A model generated the notes under the pieces. The model was not told the origin of the DNA. It saw only the letters and a list, made by a program, of their open reading frames with translations, and searched no databases. Below, in pieces: positions 9,616 to 20,318 of a DNA stretch of 64,000 nt. The stretch spans positions 52,501-116,500 of the forward strand of contig JAXCGZ010007676.1 in NCBI GenBank assembly GCA_037179515.1. The letters are read 5' to 3'. The position numbers were made by a program, and so were the translations under genes. Each line of letters starts with the position of its first letter. Position 1 is the stretch's first letter. This DNA comes from Halocaridina rubra. Lineage: Eukaryota; Arthropoda; Malacostraca; Decapoda; Atyidae.

Positions 9616-12446
9616 CTTCATATAATATTTATCGCTATGACAGTGGTAGAGGTGGAGGTGTATGTTTATTTGTTAAAAATTATTTGAAGGCCACTGAACT
9701 AAATCTTGAAACTGAGAAGCACGAAGGAGTGGAAGATAAATGGATCTCTGTCCAACATAAAAAGTTTCCTTCTATTATCATAGGCTGCGTGTACCGCCAC
9801 CCCAAAGCCCCGGTAACCTCTTTTAGCTATATTTTGGACGTTTTTAAGGAGATAATTTTAAAAAACAAACCAGTTTTTATATATGGCGATTTTAATGATG
9901 ATCAACTAAAAAGAGAAAATAAAATGAGTAGACTTATTAAGAATTTAAATCTAGAACAGATTATAAATAAACCAACTAGAATCACTCCCACTTCAGTTTC
10001 CCAAATCGATCTAGTAATAACAAACTCCAAACATATGATAACTAAGTGTGACGTAATGCCAAGCCCTATAGCAGACCACGAGGAAATTGTAACGTCCCTA
10101 AATATTCGCAAACCAAAGAGACAACCAATCTTTAAAACATTCAGATGCTTAAGAAATTATTCACAAGAATTACTTTGTAGTTTACTTATGAATGAAGTAC
10201 ATAAATTAAATGAAATTCTATATACCGATAATATTAATACACAAGTAAATATTTTAACCAGTGTCTTATCATCATGTATAGATCGATGTGCACCACTCGT
10301 GAAAAGAGAAATATTTCGTCCCCCCGCTCCTTGGATAACAGATGACATAAAAAACATTATGAAAGAAAGAGACAAACTACAAAATGAAGTAAAACTACAA
10401 AGAGATAATATCCCTTTAAGAGAAAAGTTTACAGAGCATAAGAAACAAGTAAAATCATTATTAAGTAACAGTAAGAAACAGTATTACAAAAATGAATTTC
10501 AAAACGCTAAAGGCAATATCTCTGATACATGGAAAATTGCTAAAACCATGCTTTCCAATAACTGTAATAAAAGTAGTAACATATCAATTATACCCGATGA
10601 GGTAGATGTAAGTGCTAAAGCAGAAGAGTTCAATAATTTTTTCGCTGAAGTGGGGAAAAAAACCTTTGAAAAAACAAAAAAAGAAATAATAAATGAAATC
10701 AATAATAGTAATGGTGGTAATAATAATGATGATGGTAGTAGTAATAATAATAGAAATGTTGATAATGGTGTAAATAATAATGATGGTGGTAGTAATGGTA
10801 ATGATAATAGTGATGATGGTAGTAATAATAATAATAATGTTAATCTTCAAGAACATAATGCATTCAATAGAAGTAATGATGTCTTTAACCCTACTACAGT
10901 AGATTGTAATACAGTAATCTTAGTAATAAAAAATCTGAAAGACTCTAATGCATATGGATCAGATGGAATTTGTTTTCGTTTTATTAGAGATTCATTATTT
11001 GTAATAGCTTATTATCTGACGGTAATAATCAATACTTCCATAGTTACCAATATCTACCCAGATTTATGGAAAAATCCCCATGTAATTCTTGGTTTTAAAA
11101 ATGGAAATCCTGACGACGTCTCTAACTATAGACCAATCTCTTTACTACCAATTTTATCAAAGATACTTGAAAAGATTGTTGCAAATCAGTTAAGTGAGTT
11201 TCTTGAAAAAAATAAACTTATTGCAAAAAGTCAACACGGTTTCAGGCCAAAATTATCAACTGAAACTGCCTTATTGAAAATATCAGATGAAATATACAAA
11301 AATATAGATAATAAGAAAATATCATTGCTACTACTACTCGATCTTTCTAAAGCTTTTGATAGTGTACACCATACCATCTTATTAGAAAAATGCAAAAAAA
11401 TGAACATTGACCCAAGCTGGTTCGAGAACTATTTAAAAAACCGCTACCAGTCAGTCAGAATAAAAGATGTAGTTTCAAGTCGCAAGAAGGTATTGTTTGG
11501 GGTCCCTCAGGGATCGATCCTAGGACCTATACTTTTTCTAATATATGTAAACGATCTAGTAAAATATTTACCTAACTGGTATGTCATTCAATATGCTGAC
11601 GACACTCAAATCTTAATTGAAGGAGAAATTAATGATTTAGAAAATATTATTCGTAGAGCAGAAGAAATTTTGTATATGGCTAAACGTTACTTTCTAAAAA
11701 ATGGTCTGTTACTTAATGAAACTAAAACCCAATCTATTCTTATCGGATCCAGACAATTATTATCAGAAGTTGATGACAATCTTCATATAAATTTTAACGG
11801 TAATATCATTAAGCCAATGAACTCGGTAAAGAACCTAGGTGTCTATTTTGACCGTTACATGAATTTTGAAATGCATATAGATGAAATTTATAAAAAAGTA
11901 ATGGGTACTCTAATATATCTAAATAGGGTAAAAGACTCATTTGAAACATCAACTCGTATAATAATTGTCCAGTCCTTAGATATGAGTTTAATTAATTACT
12001 GTCTCAAAGTTTGGGGATGTACAAATAAGACTCAATTACAAAGAATACAAAAGTTACAAAACTTTGCAGCACGAGTGGCTGTTGGCAATGTAAGAAAATA
12101 CGAGCACATCTCTCCTGTTTTAAAAGATCTAGAATGGATAAAGATTAGAGATAAATATGTTTTTGATATATGTACCTTTGTTTTTAATATACTAAGAAAC
12201 AGTCTTCCTGATTGCTTGTATAATTTTTCTACAGTAAGCTCAGTTACCGGGTTAACTACCCGTCAAGGGGAAGATTTATTAGTACGAAGGTCTAAAACTG
12301 ATATTGGCTCAAGAGATATAAACATTCGTGGACCTCATTTATATAATCAGCTTCCCAGAGAACTAAAAAATGCTGGTTCAGTGTATACTTTTAAATATAA
12401 TCTTAAGAAGTTACTCTTAAAGGAAGATTTTACTTGTAAATTTTAA
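9616..12446 (+). CDS. LINE ORF2, partial endonuclease + reverse transcriptase
   Basis: Open frame without stops, running unbroken from satellite sequence into the LINE, so its apparent start is an accident of insertion. The surviving endonuclease half shows RGGGVCLFVK, CVYRHP, YGDFN, SQIDLVI and ADHEEI. The reverse transcriptase has NYRPISLLP, SQHGFRP, GVPQGSILGP and YADD (about 661 codons in). The C terminus (WGCTNKTQLQRIQKLQNFAAR, GPHLYNQLP) resembles elements of the CR1/Jockey supergroup. Between linker and RT lies an Asn/Asp/Gly/Ser-rich tract (nt 10,690-10,845) encoded by AAT, GAT and GGT codons. The lack of stops implies a recent insertion. It cannot be autonomous, because the N-terminal endonuclease residues are missing. 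Confidence 0.88.
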
Positions 12447-12514
12447 TAGTACACCCATATTTGAATACCCAATGTACGTTGGAAATAAAGTATTATTATT
12501 ATTATTATTATTAT
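9616..12514 (+). mobile_element. 5'-truncated LINE inserted in the satellite
   Basis: Boundaries are exact because satellite sequence stops at 9615 (ending GTGTGTC) and resumes at 12515 (CTAGCTCACTAAC), continuing the same unit. No target-site duplication longer than one base is visible. The 3' end is GGAAATAAAG plus an ATT run. The shared tail makes this LINE the likely driver of the S2 SINE. Confidence 0.92.
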
Positions 12515-13935
12515 CTAGCTCACTAACAATATGGTATCCTAGGTTTACACTTTAAGAAATGGGTCTAGGATCCCGTACGGGATCCTAGCCATACGCAGAA
12601 CTGCGTCAGATGCGTTTATGAAATTCAATTGCGTCTAGCTAACTAACAATATGGTATCCTAGGTTTACACTGTTTAAGAAATCGGGTCTAGGATCCCGTA
12701 CGGGATCCTAGCCATACACAGAACCGCGTCAGATGCGTTTATGAAATTCATTTGTGTGTCTAGCTAACAATATGGTATCCTAGGTTTACACTGTTTAAGA
12801 AATCGGGTCTAGGATCCCGTACGGGATCCTAGCCATACACAGAACCGCGTCAGATGCGTTTATGAAATCCATTTGTATGTGTCTAGCTAACTAACAATAT
12901 GGTATCCTAGGTTTACACTGTTTAAGAAATCGGGTCTAGGATCCCGTACGGGATCCTAGCCATACACAGAACCGCGTCAGATGCGTTTATGAAATTCAAT
13001 TGTGTGTCTAGCTCACTAACAATATGGTATCCTAGGTTTACACTGTTTAAGAAATGGGTCTAGGATCCGGTACGGGATCCTCGCCATACACAGAACCGCG
13101 TCAGATGCGTTTATGAAATCCATTTGTGTGTCTAGCTCACTAACAATATGGTATCCTAGGTTTACACTGTTTAAGAAATGGGTCTAGGATCCGGTACGGG
13201 ATCCTAGCCATACACAGAACCGCGTCAGATGCGTTTATGAAATTCAATTGTGTGTCTAGCTCACTAACAATATGGTATCCTAGGTTTACACTGTTTAAGA
13301 AATCGGGTCTAGGATCCCGTACGGGATCCTAGCCATACACAGAACCGCGTCAGATGCGTTTATGAAATCTCATTTGTGTGTGTCTAGCTAACTAACAATA
13401 TGGTATCCTAGGTTTACACTGTTTAAGAAATGGGTCTAGGATCCCGTACGGGATCCTAGCCATACACAGAACCGCGTCAGATGCGTTTATGAAATCCATT
13501 TGTGTGTCTAGCTCACTAACAATATGGTATCCTAGGTTTACACTGTTTAAGAAATCGGGTCTAGGATCCCGTACGGGATCCTAGCCATACACAGAACCGC
13601 GTCAGATGCGTTTATGAAATTCAATTGTGTGTCTAGCTCACTAACAATATGGTATCCTAGGTTTACACTGTTTAAGAAATCGGGTCTAGGATCCCGTACG
13701 GGATCCTAGCCATACACAGAACCGCGTCAGATGCGTTTATGAAATCCATTTGTGTGTCTAGCTCACTAACAATATGGTACCCTAGGTTTACACTGTTTAA
13801 GAAATCGGGTCTAGGATCCCGTACGGGATCCTAGCCATACACAGAACCGCGTCAGATGCGTTAATGAAATCCATTTGTGTGTCTAGCTCACTAACAATAT
13901 GGTACCCTAGGTTTACACTGTTTAAGATTTGGGCC
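12515..13935 (+). repeat. Palindromic satellite, right block (11 units)
   Basis: Eleven units with the same orientation as the left block, period 121-127 bp, palindromes starting at 12565, 12688, 12809, 12936, 13060, 13184, 13309, 13436, 13561, 13686 and 13811. Units at 13060 and 13184 share a C-to-G change (GATCCGGTAC) that breaks perfect symmetry. The block ends in a partial unit, CACTGTTTAAGATTTGGGCC, which mirrors the outer end of the left arm at 8.74 kb. Confidence 0.95.
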
Positions 13936-14097
13936 TAAGACCTTAAAGATGAAAAACTTAATATTTCATAATATTAGGTGATAGAGTTGTATATACTTGT
14001 CATACTAGCAAAGATAACATACAGGTATCAAACACGAATCTGGAACTTTAAAGAACTATTTATGTTGGGAATAGAGCTTAAACATTGGATTGGCTTA

Positions 14098-14200
14098 GGT
14101 TTTACGCGTCACGATCTCCCTTTTCTACTAAGGGCTAGGACGGTTGCCATCTTACGAAGGACTTGTTTTGGCATATGTAATCGTTACCCTGAGTGTATGC
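14098..14200 (-). mobile_element. S1 SINE, headless
   Basis: 3' half of S1 in reverse orientation. GCTTAAACATT flanks both sides (about 14,076 and 14,199), suggesting an 11-bp target-site duplication around an already short copy. Confidence 0.82.
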
Positions 14201-14350
14201 TTAAACATTAAAATCTACAAATAAGATCTCGCAGAGTGAAAAGTTAAATCTTGTATAAATATGAATAAAACGAAAAGAAACTTTAAAGTAATGAAACCTA
14301 CTACTACTGCTCTACTATTACTACTCCTATTACTACTACTACTACTAATG

Positions 14351-14545
14351 TTGTTCCGGTTTTACGTCAAAGACTCCCTTTTCTACCAAGGGCTAGGACG
14401 GTTGCCTTCTTCCGAAGGACTTGTTTTGGCAGATGTAATCGTTACCCTGAGTGCATGCCCTTAACCTCAGACCGTGATGGGGCGCGAACCCTCGACCTGA
14501 CGCCTCAAAGTCGCGGATGCTACCGCTTGGGCCACGGTGACTACT
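14351..14545 (-). mobile_element. S1 SINE, full length
   Basis: Reverse S1 from TTGTTCCGGTTTTACGTCA to CCACGGTGACTAC, subfamily a, with a few-base deletion near GCCCTTAACC. Confidence 0.88.
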
Positions 14546-14754
14546 TTAGGTCAGAGTTAATATATATTTGTTATTTTTGTTAGGTCTTTGTCGGTTCTAC
14601 TACTACTACTACTAATAATAATAATAATAAAAATAATGATTGTTATTATTATTAATATTATTATTATTTTTCATTATTAATTTACAATGTACACATCCAA
14701 CAGTATTAAATTAAAAATAGTGTTTAATTCACTAGAGATAAATATATCTATTAA

Positions 14755-14873
14755 CTGAGGGTAGTAAGGGCATACACTCAGGGTAACGATTACATCTGCC
14801 AAAACAAGTCCTTCGTAAGAAGGCAACCGTCCTAGCCCTTAATAGAAAAGGGAGTTCGTGACGTAAAACCGAA
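14755..14873 (+). mobile_element. S1 SINE, subfamily b, headless
   Basis: Starts at CTGAGGGTAGTAAGGGC and runs to AAAACCGAATCCATCC. GTAAGG, CATACACTC and GTTCGTGACG mark subfamily b. Confidence 0.82.
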
Positions 14874-14879
14874 TCCATC

Positions 14880-15290
14880 CATCTATATATTAACACGATT
14901 TTCCAAATTATGGATGTCAGTAACATGAAAACTGTAACACTTAGATTTAACCTAACCTAGCCAACCTAACTTATATTAACCAAATAACTTGAAAGGGGTT
15001 AACCTAACCAAACACAGCTAAGAAAAACCCAACTATTTATAATAAAAAAAATGTATTAATATAAACAAAATAAGTTATTTCCAGTGTTGTTCTTATTCAA
15101 TCCAAAACATAACATGACACAAATGCTAAAAAAAAAAAAAAAGTCGTAAGATGTCAATACGATTAAACACACTTGCAAGTAAACAAACACAGGGTGTGAC
15201 AAAAAATAATAATATTTACACAATTTGGTATCTGATGTGGCTTGAAAACTTGTACAAATAAAAAAATGGTGTTTTAATAACTTGAGTTGG
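14880..15290. other. AT-rich spacer with AACCT-like runs
   Basis: No gene seen. It contains CCTAACCTAGCCAACCTAAC-like text resembling the arthropod telomeric unit, but irregular and short. Confidence 0.4.
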
Positions 15291-15295
15291 GTTGG

Positions 15296-15424
15296 TTTCT
15301 GCTTTACGTCACGAACTCCCTTTTCAACTAAGGGCTAGGACGGTTGCCTTCTTGCAAAGGACTTGTTTTGGCAGATGTAATCGTTACCCTGAGTATATGC
15401 CCTTACTAACCTCAGTCCGTGACA
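15296..15424 (-). mobile_element. S1 SINE, subfamily b, headless
   Basis: Reverse fragment from GCTTTACGTCACGAACTCCC to CTCAGTCCGTGAC; GAACTCC and CAGTCCG are subfamily b variants. Confidence 0.8.
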
Positions 15425-15483
15425 TCACACATTATTATTCCTAATGCAATCGAATTAAATATACCTCAATTATTTTTGGTTAG

Positions 15484-15624
15484 TGGTTCGCGCCAAATCA
15501 CGGTCTGAGGTTAAAGGGCATGCACTCAGGGTAACGATTACATCTGCCAAAACGAGTCCTTTGCAAGAAGGCAACCGTCCTAGCCCTTGGCTGAAAAGGG
15601 AGTCCGTGACGTAAAACCGGAACA
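15484..15624 (+). mobile_element. S1 SINE, partial head
   Basis: Begins at GGTTCGCGCCAAATCACGG, so only the B-box half of the head survives; ends ACCGGAAC. Confidence 0.82.
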
Positions 15625-15629
15625 AATTC

Positions 15630-16012
15630 AATGGAATTAAATATAGCTCGATTACCTATGGTAAATAAATCAAAACAAGGTCCACACGGTGTCCAGTCGT
15701 CATGGTTAACAGACGAGCGGGAGACTGCCTAGCACACCTCCCTCAAGCACGGCAGCGAACCGACTGAAGTAAGATTCGGCATAACCGCGATTTTAACACG
15801 TGGTGCAGGTCGGGTCACATGTGATATATCAGTTCGACTCTATAGCTGTTGCACCAGATATCAACGCCATTTTAGAAAGTTTAAAAGCTTAAATATATAA
15901 TATCTTTCGGTTTCCATAACCAACCTTAAGAGTCATATATTTGGACGTGCAACTATCATGTTTTCCAGCATAAATCCGGTATTAAGTTAGGCATAGAGAT
16001 ATAAGATTGGTG
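15630..16012. other. Unassigned spacer
   Basis: No convincing open frame or repeat. Moderately GC-rich at 15,690-15,850 (AGACGAGCGGGAGACTGCC) relative to surroundings, without a recognisable product. Confidence 0.4.
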
Positions 16013-16206
16013 TAGTCACCGTGGCTCAAGCGGTAGCGTCCGCGACTCTTGAGGCAGCAGGTCGAGGGTTCACACCCCGTCACGGTCTGAGGTTAGCAAG
16101 GGCATGCACTCAGGGTAACGATTACATCAGCCAAAACAAGTCCCTCGCAAGAAGGCAACCGCCCTAGCCCTTGGTAGAAAAAAATTAGTGACGTAAAACC
16201 GGAACA
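16013..16206 (+). mobile_element. S1 SINE, full length
   Basis: Full S1 flanked by the direct repeat AGAGATATAAGATTGGT (17 bp; ends at about 16,011 and repeats from about 16,211). Confidence 0.88.
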
Positions 16207-16368
16207 ACAAAGAGATATAAGATTGGTCTTTGCATGGGGTATACAAGCATAAGATATCTCCTGGAGAGTCAATAGCATTCAGATGGTATAAAAAATAAAC
16301 GTATCTGTCAAAGGAAGATGCAATGTATCTTAGAACTTTTTTTCAGCATATATTAATCAACAAATATA

Positions 16369-16540
16369 GTAGTCACCGTGGCTCAATCGGTAGCGTCCGC
16401 GGCTTTGAGGCGTCAGGTCGAGGGTTCGCGCCCCAAAACGGTTTGAGGTTAGCAAGGGCATGCACTCAGGGTAACGATTACATCTGCCAAAACAATTCCT
16501 TCGCAAGAAGGCAACCGTCCTAGCCCTTGGTAGAAACCGG
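16369..16540 (+). mobile_element. S1 SINE, 3' deleted
   Basis: Complete head (CACCGTGGCTCAATCGGTAGC) and body, but the terminal hairpin and GTCCGTGACG block are deleted, leaving TAGAAACCGG. Confidence 0.82.
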
Positions 16541-16577
16541 ATATCTTAATATAGGGTAAGGAAAAATGCCAATCATC

Positions 16578-16629
16578 TCTCTCACTCACTCACTCACTCA
16601 CTCACTCTCTCTCTCTCTCTCTCTCTCTC
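16578..16629. repeat. (CTCA)n/(CT)n microsatellite
   Basis: Six or so CTCA units followed by a CT dinucleotide run. Confidence 0.9.
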
Positions 16630-16802
16630 CATGACTAATGTACTTTGTAATGACGTGTTATGGGCACAATGTACTAGGAAAAGTACACTTTTTCGTAACC
16701 TGATTACATTATTAATATATTTCTACAAGAACTTAATTTATTTTTCAGCGCCACTATACATCTGGGTCGAGGAAAATATGAGTCAGCATTTTTGCAAAAA
16801 TG

Positions 16803-16935
16803 ATGGGGACCGCGGTTGCGAAGTGGTTAGGGCGCTCGACTATGGAAGTGACACACCCCGGAGCGTTAGGAAAGGCATCAAGCTTTTAATCCCCAGTTCC
16901 AATCTGTTTGTGTCCACCCCCATAATGGGGAATAA
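16803..16935 (+). mobile_element. S3 SINE, full length
   Basis: tRNA-like head with GAAGTGGTTAGGGCGCTCG (A-box region), body, then CCCCAGTTCCAATCTGT and CCACCCCCATAATGGGGA. The last block, a small hairpin (CCCCATAATGGGG), is the hallmark of S3 copies throughout the window. Confidence 0.78.
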
Positions 16936-16984
16936 CAACAGATTTTACAACAGATAACAAGAATTCCAGAATCCTTAAATGTAT

Positions 16985-17195
16985 GTGTTCCGTCTTCATA
17001 CATTTTCTTTATGGACGGGCAAAAATATATAACTAAATAAATCTGCCCTCATCGGGCCTGGGCACGAAGAAACCATAAATAGAAACAGAGATGGACAGTG
17101 TTATGACTTGTCAGATGTGTAGGGATAATAAGAGATGTGAAACTGATATCCAAGAATATTCGGTGTAAATGTAGGACTAGATATTAGTTAAACCT
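16985..17195 (-). mobile_element. S4 element, truncated
   Basis: Reverse S4: CGGGCCTGGGCACGAAG, GACTTGTCAGATGTG, ATCCAAGAATATTCGG. The 5' part with the CTACAGCTGAAG block is absent. Confidence 0.72.
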
Positions 17196-17284
17196 TGAAT
17201 CAGTACAAAGTGGTATGGCAAATCAATAGATTTTTTTCTCTTTCGGACCCTACTGTCACGCAGTACACACACACACAACTTCTT

Positions 17285-17475
17285 ATTTTTTAAGAGTGTA
17301 ACACCGGGACAGGCAGAAACTGCTCTCATCAATAAAGGCCCGGGCACGAAAAACTACCAAGACGAAGGAAAAGAAAAAGGTTAAGGGCAAGACAGAGATG
17401 AGGTAATGTCACACAAAGTAAAACGATAGACAGAAAAAAACAGTCAAAGTACAGAGAACCCAGAGATATGGAGGA
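17285..17475 (-). mobile_element. 3' UTR of a LINE, sharing the S4 tail
   Basis: Lies directly downstream (on -) of the LINE C-terminal fragment at 17.48-17.68 kb. On the complement it ends CGTGCCCGGGCC, GAGAGCAGTTTCTGCC, CCGGTGTTACACTCTT and an A-rich end. S4 copies end with the same blocks in the same order. Confidence 0.7.
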
Positions 17476-17676
17476 CTAGGCCCTGAGATGACGATAGATC
17501 TGCTCTTTGAAGGATGAAAGGTCATGAGAATTAGGAAAGACAGAGGGAGGAAGAGAGTTCCAGAGTCTCAATGACTTGCACAGTAAGTCAATTGCAGGAA
17601 ATTTTGATCTTGCTCGAGGGAAATAACAGTATACAAAAGAACAATGGAAAAAAAAACAACCCGCAATTAAATCCAT
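17476..17676 (-). pseudogene. LINE reverse-transcriptase C-terminal remnant
   Basis: Encodes a C-terminal block typical of non-LTR retrotransposons: LRLWNSLPPSVFPNSHD followed by LSSFKEQIYRHL. Only about 55 residues remain and no catalytic RT motif is present. The downstream sequence is that element's 3' UTR. Confidence 0.78.
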
Positions 17677-17737
17677 GAAATAAACTCATGATTTGCATAT
17701 CTGACGTCGATCAGAGCTTGGTACGGTTATACCTGCA

Positions 17738-18270
17738 GTCGTTGCTTGACGTCATTTTCCGACGTATTTTTAGCGTTTCATGAACGTAAAGGGTAAGATT
17801 TTTTTAGGTAATAGTCGTTGCTTGACGTCATTTTCCGACGTATTTTTAGCGTTTCATGAACGTAAAGGGTAAGATTTTTTTAGGTAACGATCGTTGCTTG
17901 ACGTCATTTTCCGACGTATTTTTAGCGTTTCATAAACGTAAAGGGTAAGATTTTTTTAGGTAACGGTCGTTGCTTGACGTCATTTTCCGACGTATTTTTA
18001 GCGTTTCATAAACGTAAAGGGTAAGATTTTTTTAGGTAACGATCGTTGCTTGACGTCATTTTCCGACGTATTTTTAGCGTTTCATGAACGTAAAGGGTAA
18101 GATTTTTTTAGGTAACGGTCGTTGCTTGACGTCATTTTCCGACATATTTTTAGCGTTTCATAAACGTAAAGGGTAAGATTTTTTTAGGTAACAGTCGTTG
18201 CTTGACGTCATTTTCCGACGTATTTTTAGCGTTTCATAAACGTAAAGGGTAAGATTTTTTAAGGTAAATT
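17738..18270. repeat. 76-bp satellite, 7 copies, with CRE-like sites
   Basis: Seven near-identical direct units of 76 bp (TCGTTG at 17739, 17815, 17891, 17967, 18043, 18119, 18195). Each has CTTGACGTCATTTTCCGACG, so each holds the palindrome TGACGTCA, the consensus cAMP-response element/ATF site, and a second ACGT core. Sequence homogeneity implies recent spread. Confidence 0.95.
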
Positions 18271-18572
18271 TCAAGTATACGACTACTATCTTGTACGTCC
18301 AGCGCTCGAGTCCACCGCGGGGCGTCAAGAAGGGCAGCCTTTAGTTTCCCACATCTCATATGGTTTGTGCCCACGGTCACTCGAATGTGGATTAAAAATG
18401 ACGTACAAATCGGAAGTGAAATGTTCTTGTAACGTCCTAAGGATATCCCCGCTAGTCTCCACTTTTCAACTGAATATGGAGTGTTACTCAGCAAGGTTTC
18501 AGAATATATTCTTAGATATTTTACTGTTACTACTACTGCTACTACTACAACTACTAATACCTGCTGCTGCTA

Positions 18573-18757
<185 letters not shown>

Positions 18758-19034
18758 CTGACAAGTAACATATATGATAAAAGAGTGGCCCATTACATGG
18801 AGTTGGTCGATTATTTCATTACATAACGTCATATTACATAGCAAGTGAATAATGTAAAACAACCCTTGTTATAACCTTTAAATTGGGATTTTATCGACGC
18901 TCAAATGCGCTGTTCAGGTGTGGAGAATTTAATTTTGTGTCTGACCGTTGATGAGGTGGTAAGTACTGGCCTGTGAAGCTCAATGGATTATCTCCATTAT
19001 TTATATGTTTATTTATCTTTTTTAGAATTATATA

Positions 19035-19035
19035 G

Positions 19036-19084
<49 letters not shown>

Positions 19085-19096
19085 AAGTAGTAGTAG
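19035..19096. repeat. (GTA)n microsatellite
   Basis: About 20 GTA units with one AGA interruption. Confidence 0.95.
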
Positions 19097-19099
19097 AGC

Positions 19100-19540
19100 A
19101 TGGAGCATTGTAGTAATAGTGTATGGAGCGGAGACTTGTACTGTAAGAGGATAAAAAGAACGAGCCGAATGTAATGGAGATGAGGTGCTTGAGAAGCATA
19201 ATACGTGTATCAACAATGGATAGAGTGAGAAATGAGGTGAGGTAGCGAATGCGTTTTGTGAGAAAGCTGTCAGATAAGTTAGATCAGTGTGTTGAGATGG
19301 TTTGGACATATGGAGAAAATGGGTGATGAACGACTACCAAAGAGTGGGAAGTGCAGAAGTAATTTGAGTAAGGAAAAACAGGAAGACCTAGAAAGAGATG
19401 GATGGGATGAAGCATTGGATGCATATGATATGTCAGTGGAACAGGGAAGACAGAACACAAGAAATAGAAATGTGTCCAGAATGAATGTGTATTGGTGATG
19501 CGAGCCAAAGAGATTTCTCACAGCTGCTAGAAGAGCAAAT
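19100..19540 (+). pseudogene. RTE-like LINE C-terminal remnant
   Basis: Broken-frame matches to the C-terminal tail common in RTE-type LINEs: MEMRCLRSIIRVSTMDRVRNE, then, after frame breaks, LRWFGHMEKMGDERLPKSG and ERDGWDEALDAYD. At least one stop and one frame change lie between the blocks, so this is a fossil. Confidence 0.72.
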
Positions 19541-19727
19541 TGGGAATTGTGGGCGTGGAATATTGCTATGTGAAGAGGCAGTGGGATTAAACCAATTATG
19601 GATATGAGGTATCAAGACAGAAGATCCACGCCCAATTACCCTGTGGATGACCTAAATAAAGGTGAGGGAATAGTGACAACCTTTTATCCTCAATGAGCAG
19701 AGGAATGATCGAGGCATGTTTGGTTTA

Positions 19728-19785
19728 TGCTTTGACTCAGCCACACCTCTTACAAGGGGAAATGGGACCATTGTGTATGTATGTA
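19728..19785 (+). repeat. S6 repeat tail
   Basis: CTTTGACTCAGCCACACCTC, TTACAAGGGGAAATGGGACC and TGTATGTATGTA; same tail as at 57.05 kb. Confidence 0.55.
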
Positions 19786-19933
19786 CATTAAACCTAGGGT
19801 GTCGGAGTTAAACTAAGTGTAGTTAACTAGTAATATATTAATCATTTCCAAGCTCATCAAACTAGCGTATGCAACTGGAAGTATTTTTCTTATATAAATA
19901 TATATTTTTGGTTATCCTATATTTTGTTTTATA

Positions 19934-20129
19934 GTAGTCACCGTGGCTCGATTGGTAGCGTCCGCGACTCTGAGGCGTCAGGTCGAGGGTTCGCGCCCCG
20001 TCACGGTCTAAGGTTAGCAAGGGCATGCACTCTGGGTAAGGATTACATCTGCCAAAACAAGTCCTTCGCAAGAAGGCAACCGTCCTAGCCCTTGGTTGAA
20101 AAGGGAGTCCGTGACGTAAAACCGGAACG
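19934..20129 (+). mobile_element. S1 SINE, full length
   Basis: Full S1, subfamily a, with approximate flanking repeats around TATTTTGTTTTATA and CATATTGTTTTATATA. Confidence 0.88.
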
Positions 20130-20318
20130 AACTACATATTGTTTTATATATATTTTTTTAATAAAACTGCGACATACTCTTCGGCTAAATCACCATTGAA
20201 AATAAATATATCAACATAATTCCTACATTTGCCATGGAAAGAGGTATAACATGGGGGTTAATCAATAGAAGCCACTAGTTCCTACTTAGCCATTCTAAGA
20301 TCAACTGATAAATGCCTC

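Noticed and set aside
9609..9620. GTG at 9,609 as the true LINE start
   Set aside because: Those bases belong to the satellite; the LINE begins at about 9,616, so the frame merely reads through the junction.
9046..13935. The regular repeat with unit size 124 bp as a CRISPR array
   Set aside because: No variable spacers; entire units are repeated and the context is eukaryotic and transposon-rich.
19279..19521. - strand frames of 60-93 codons at 19.0-19.6 kb
   Set aside because: Antisense to the RTE-like LINE remnant on the + strand, which explains the open stretches.
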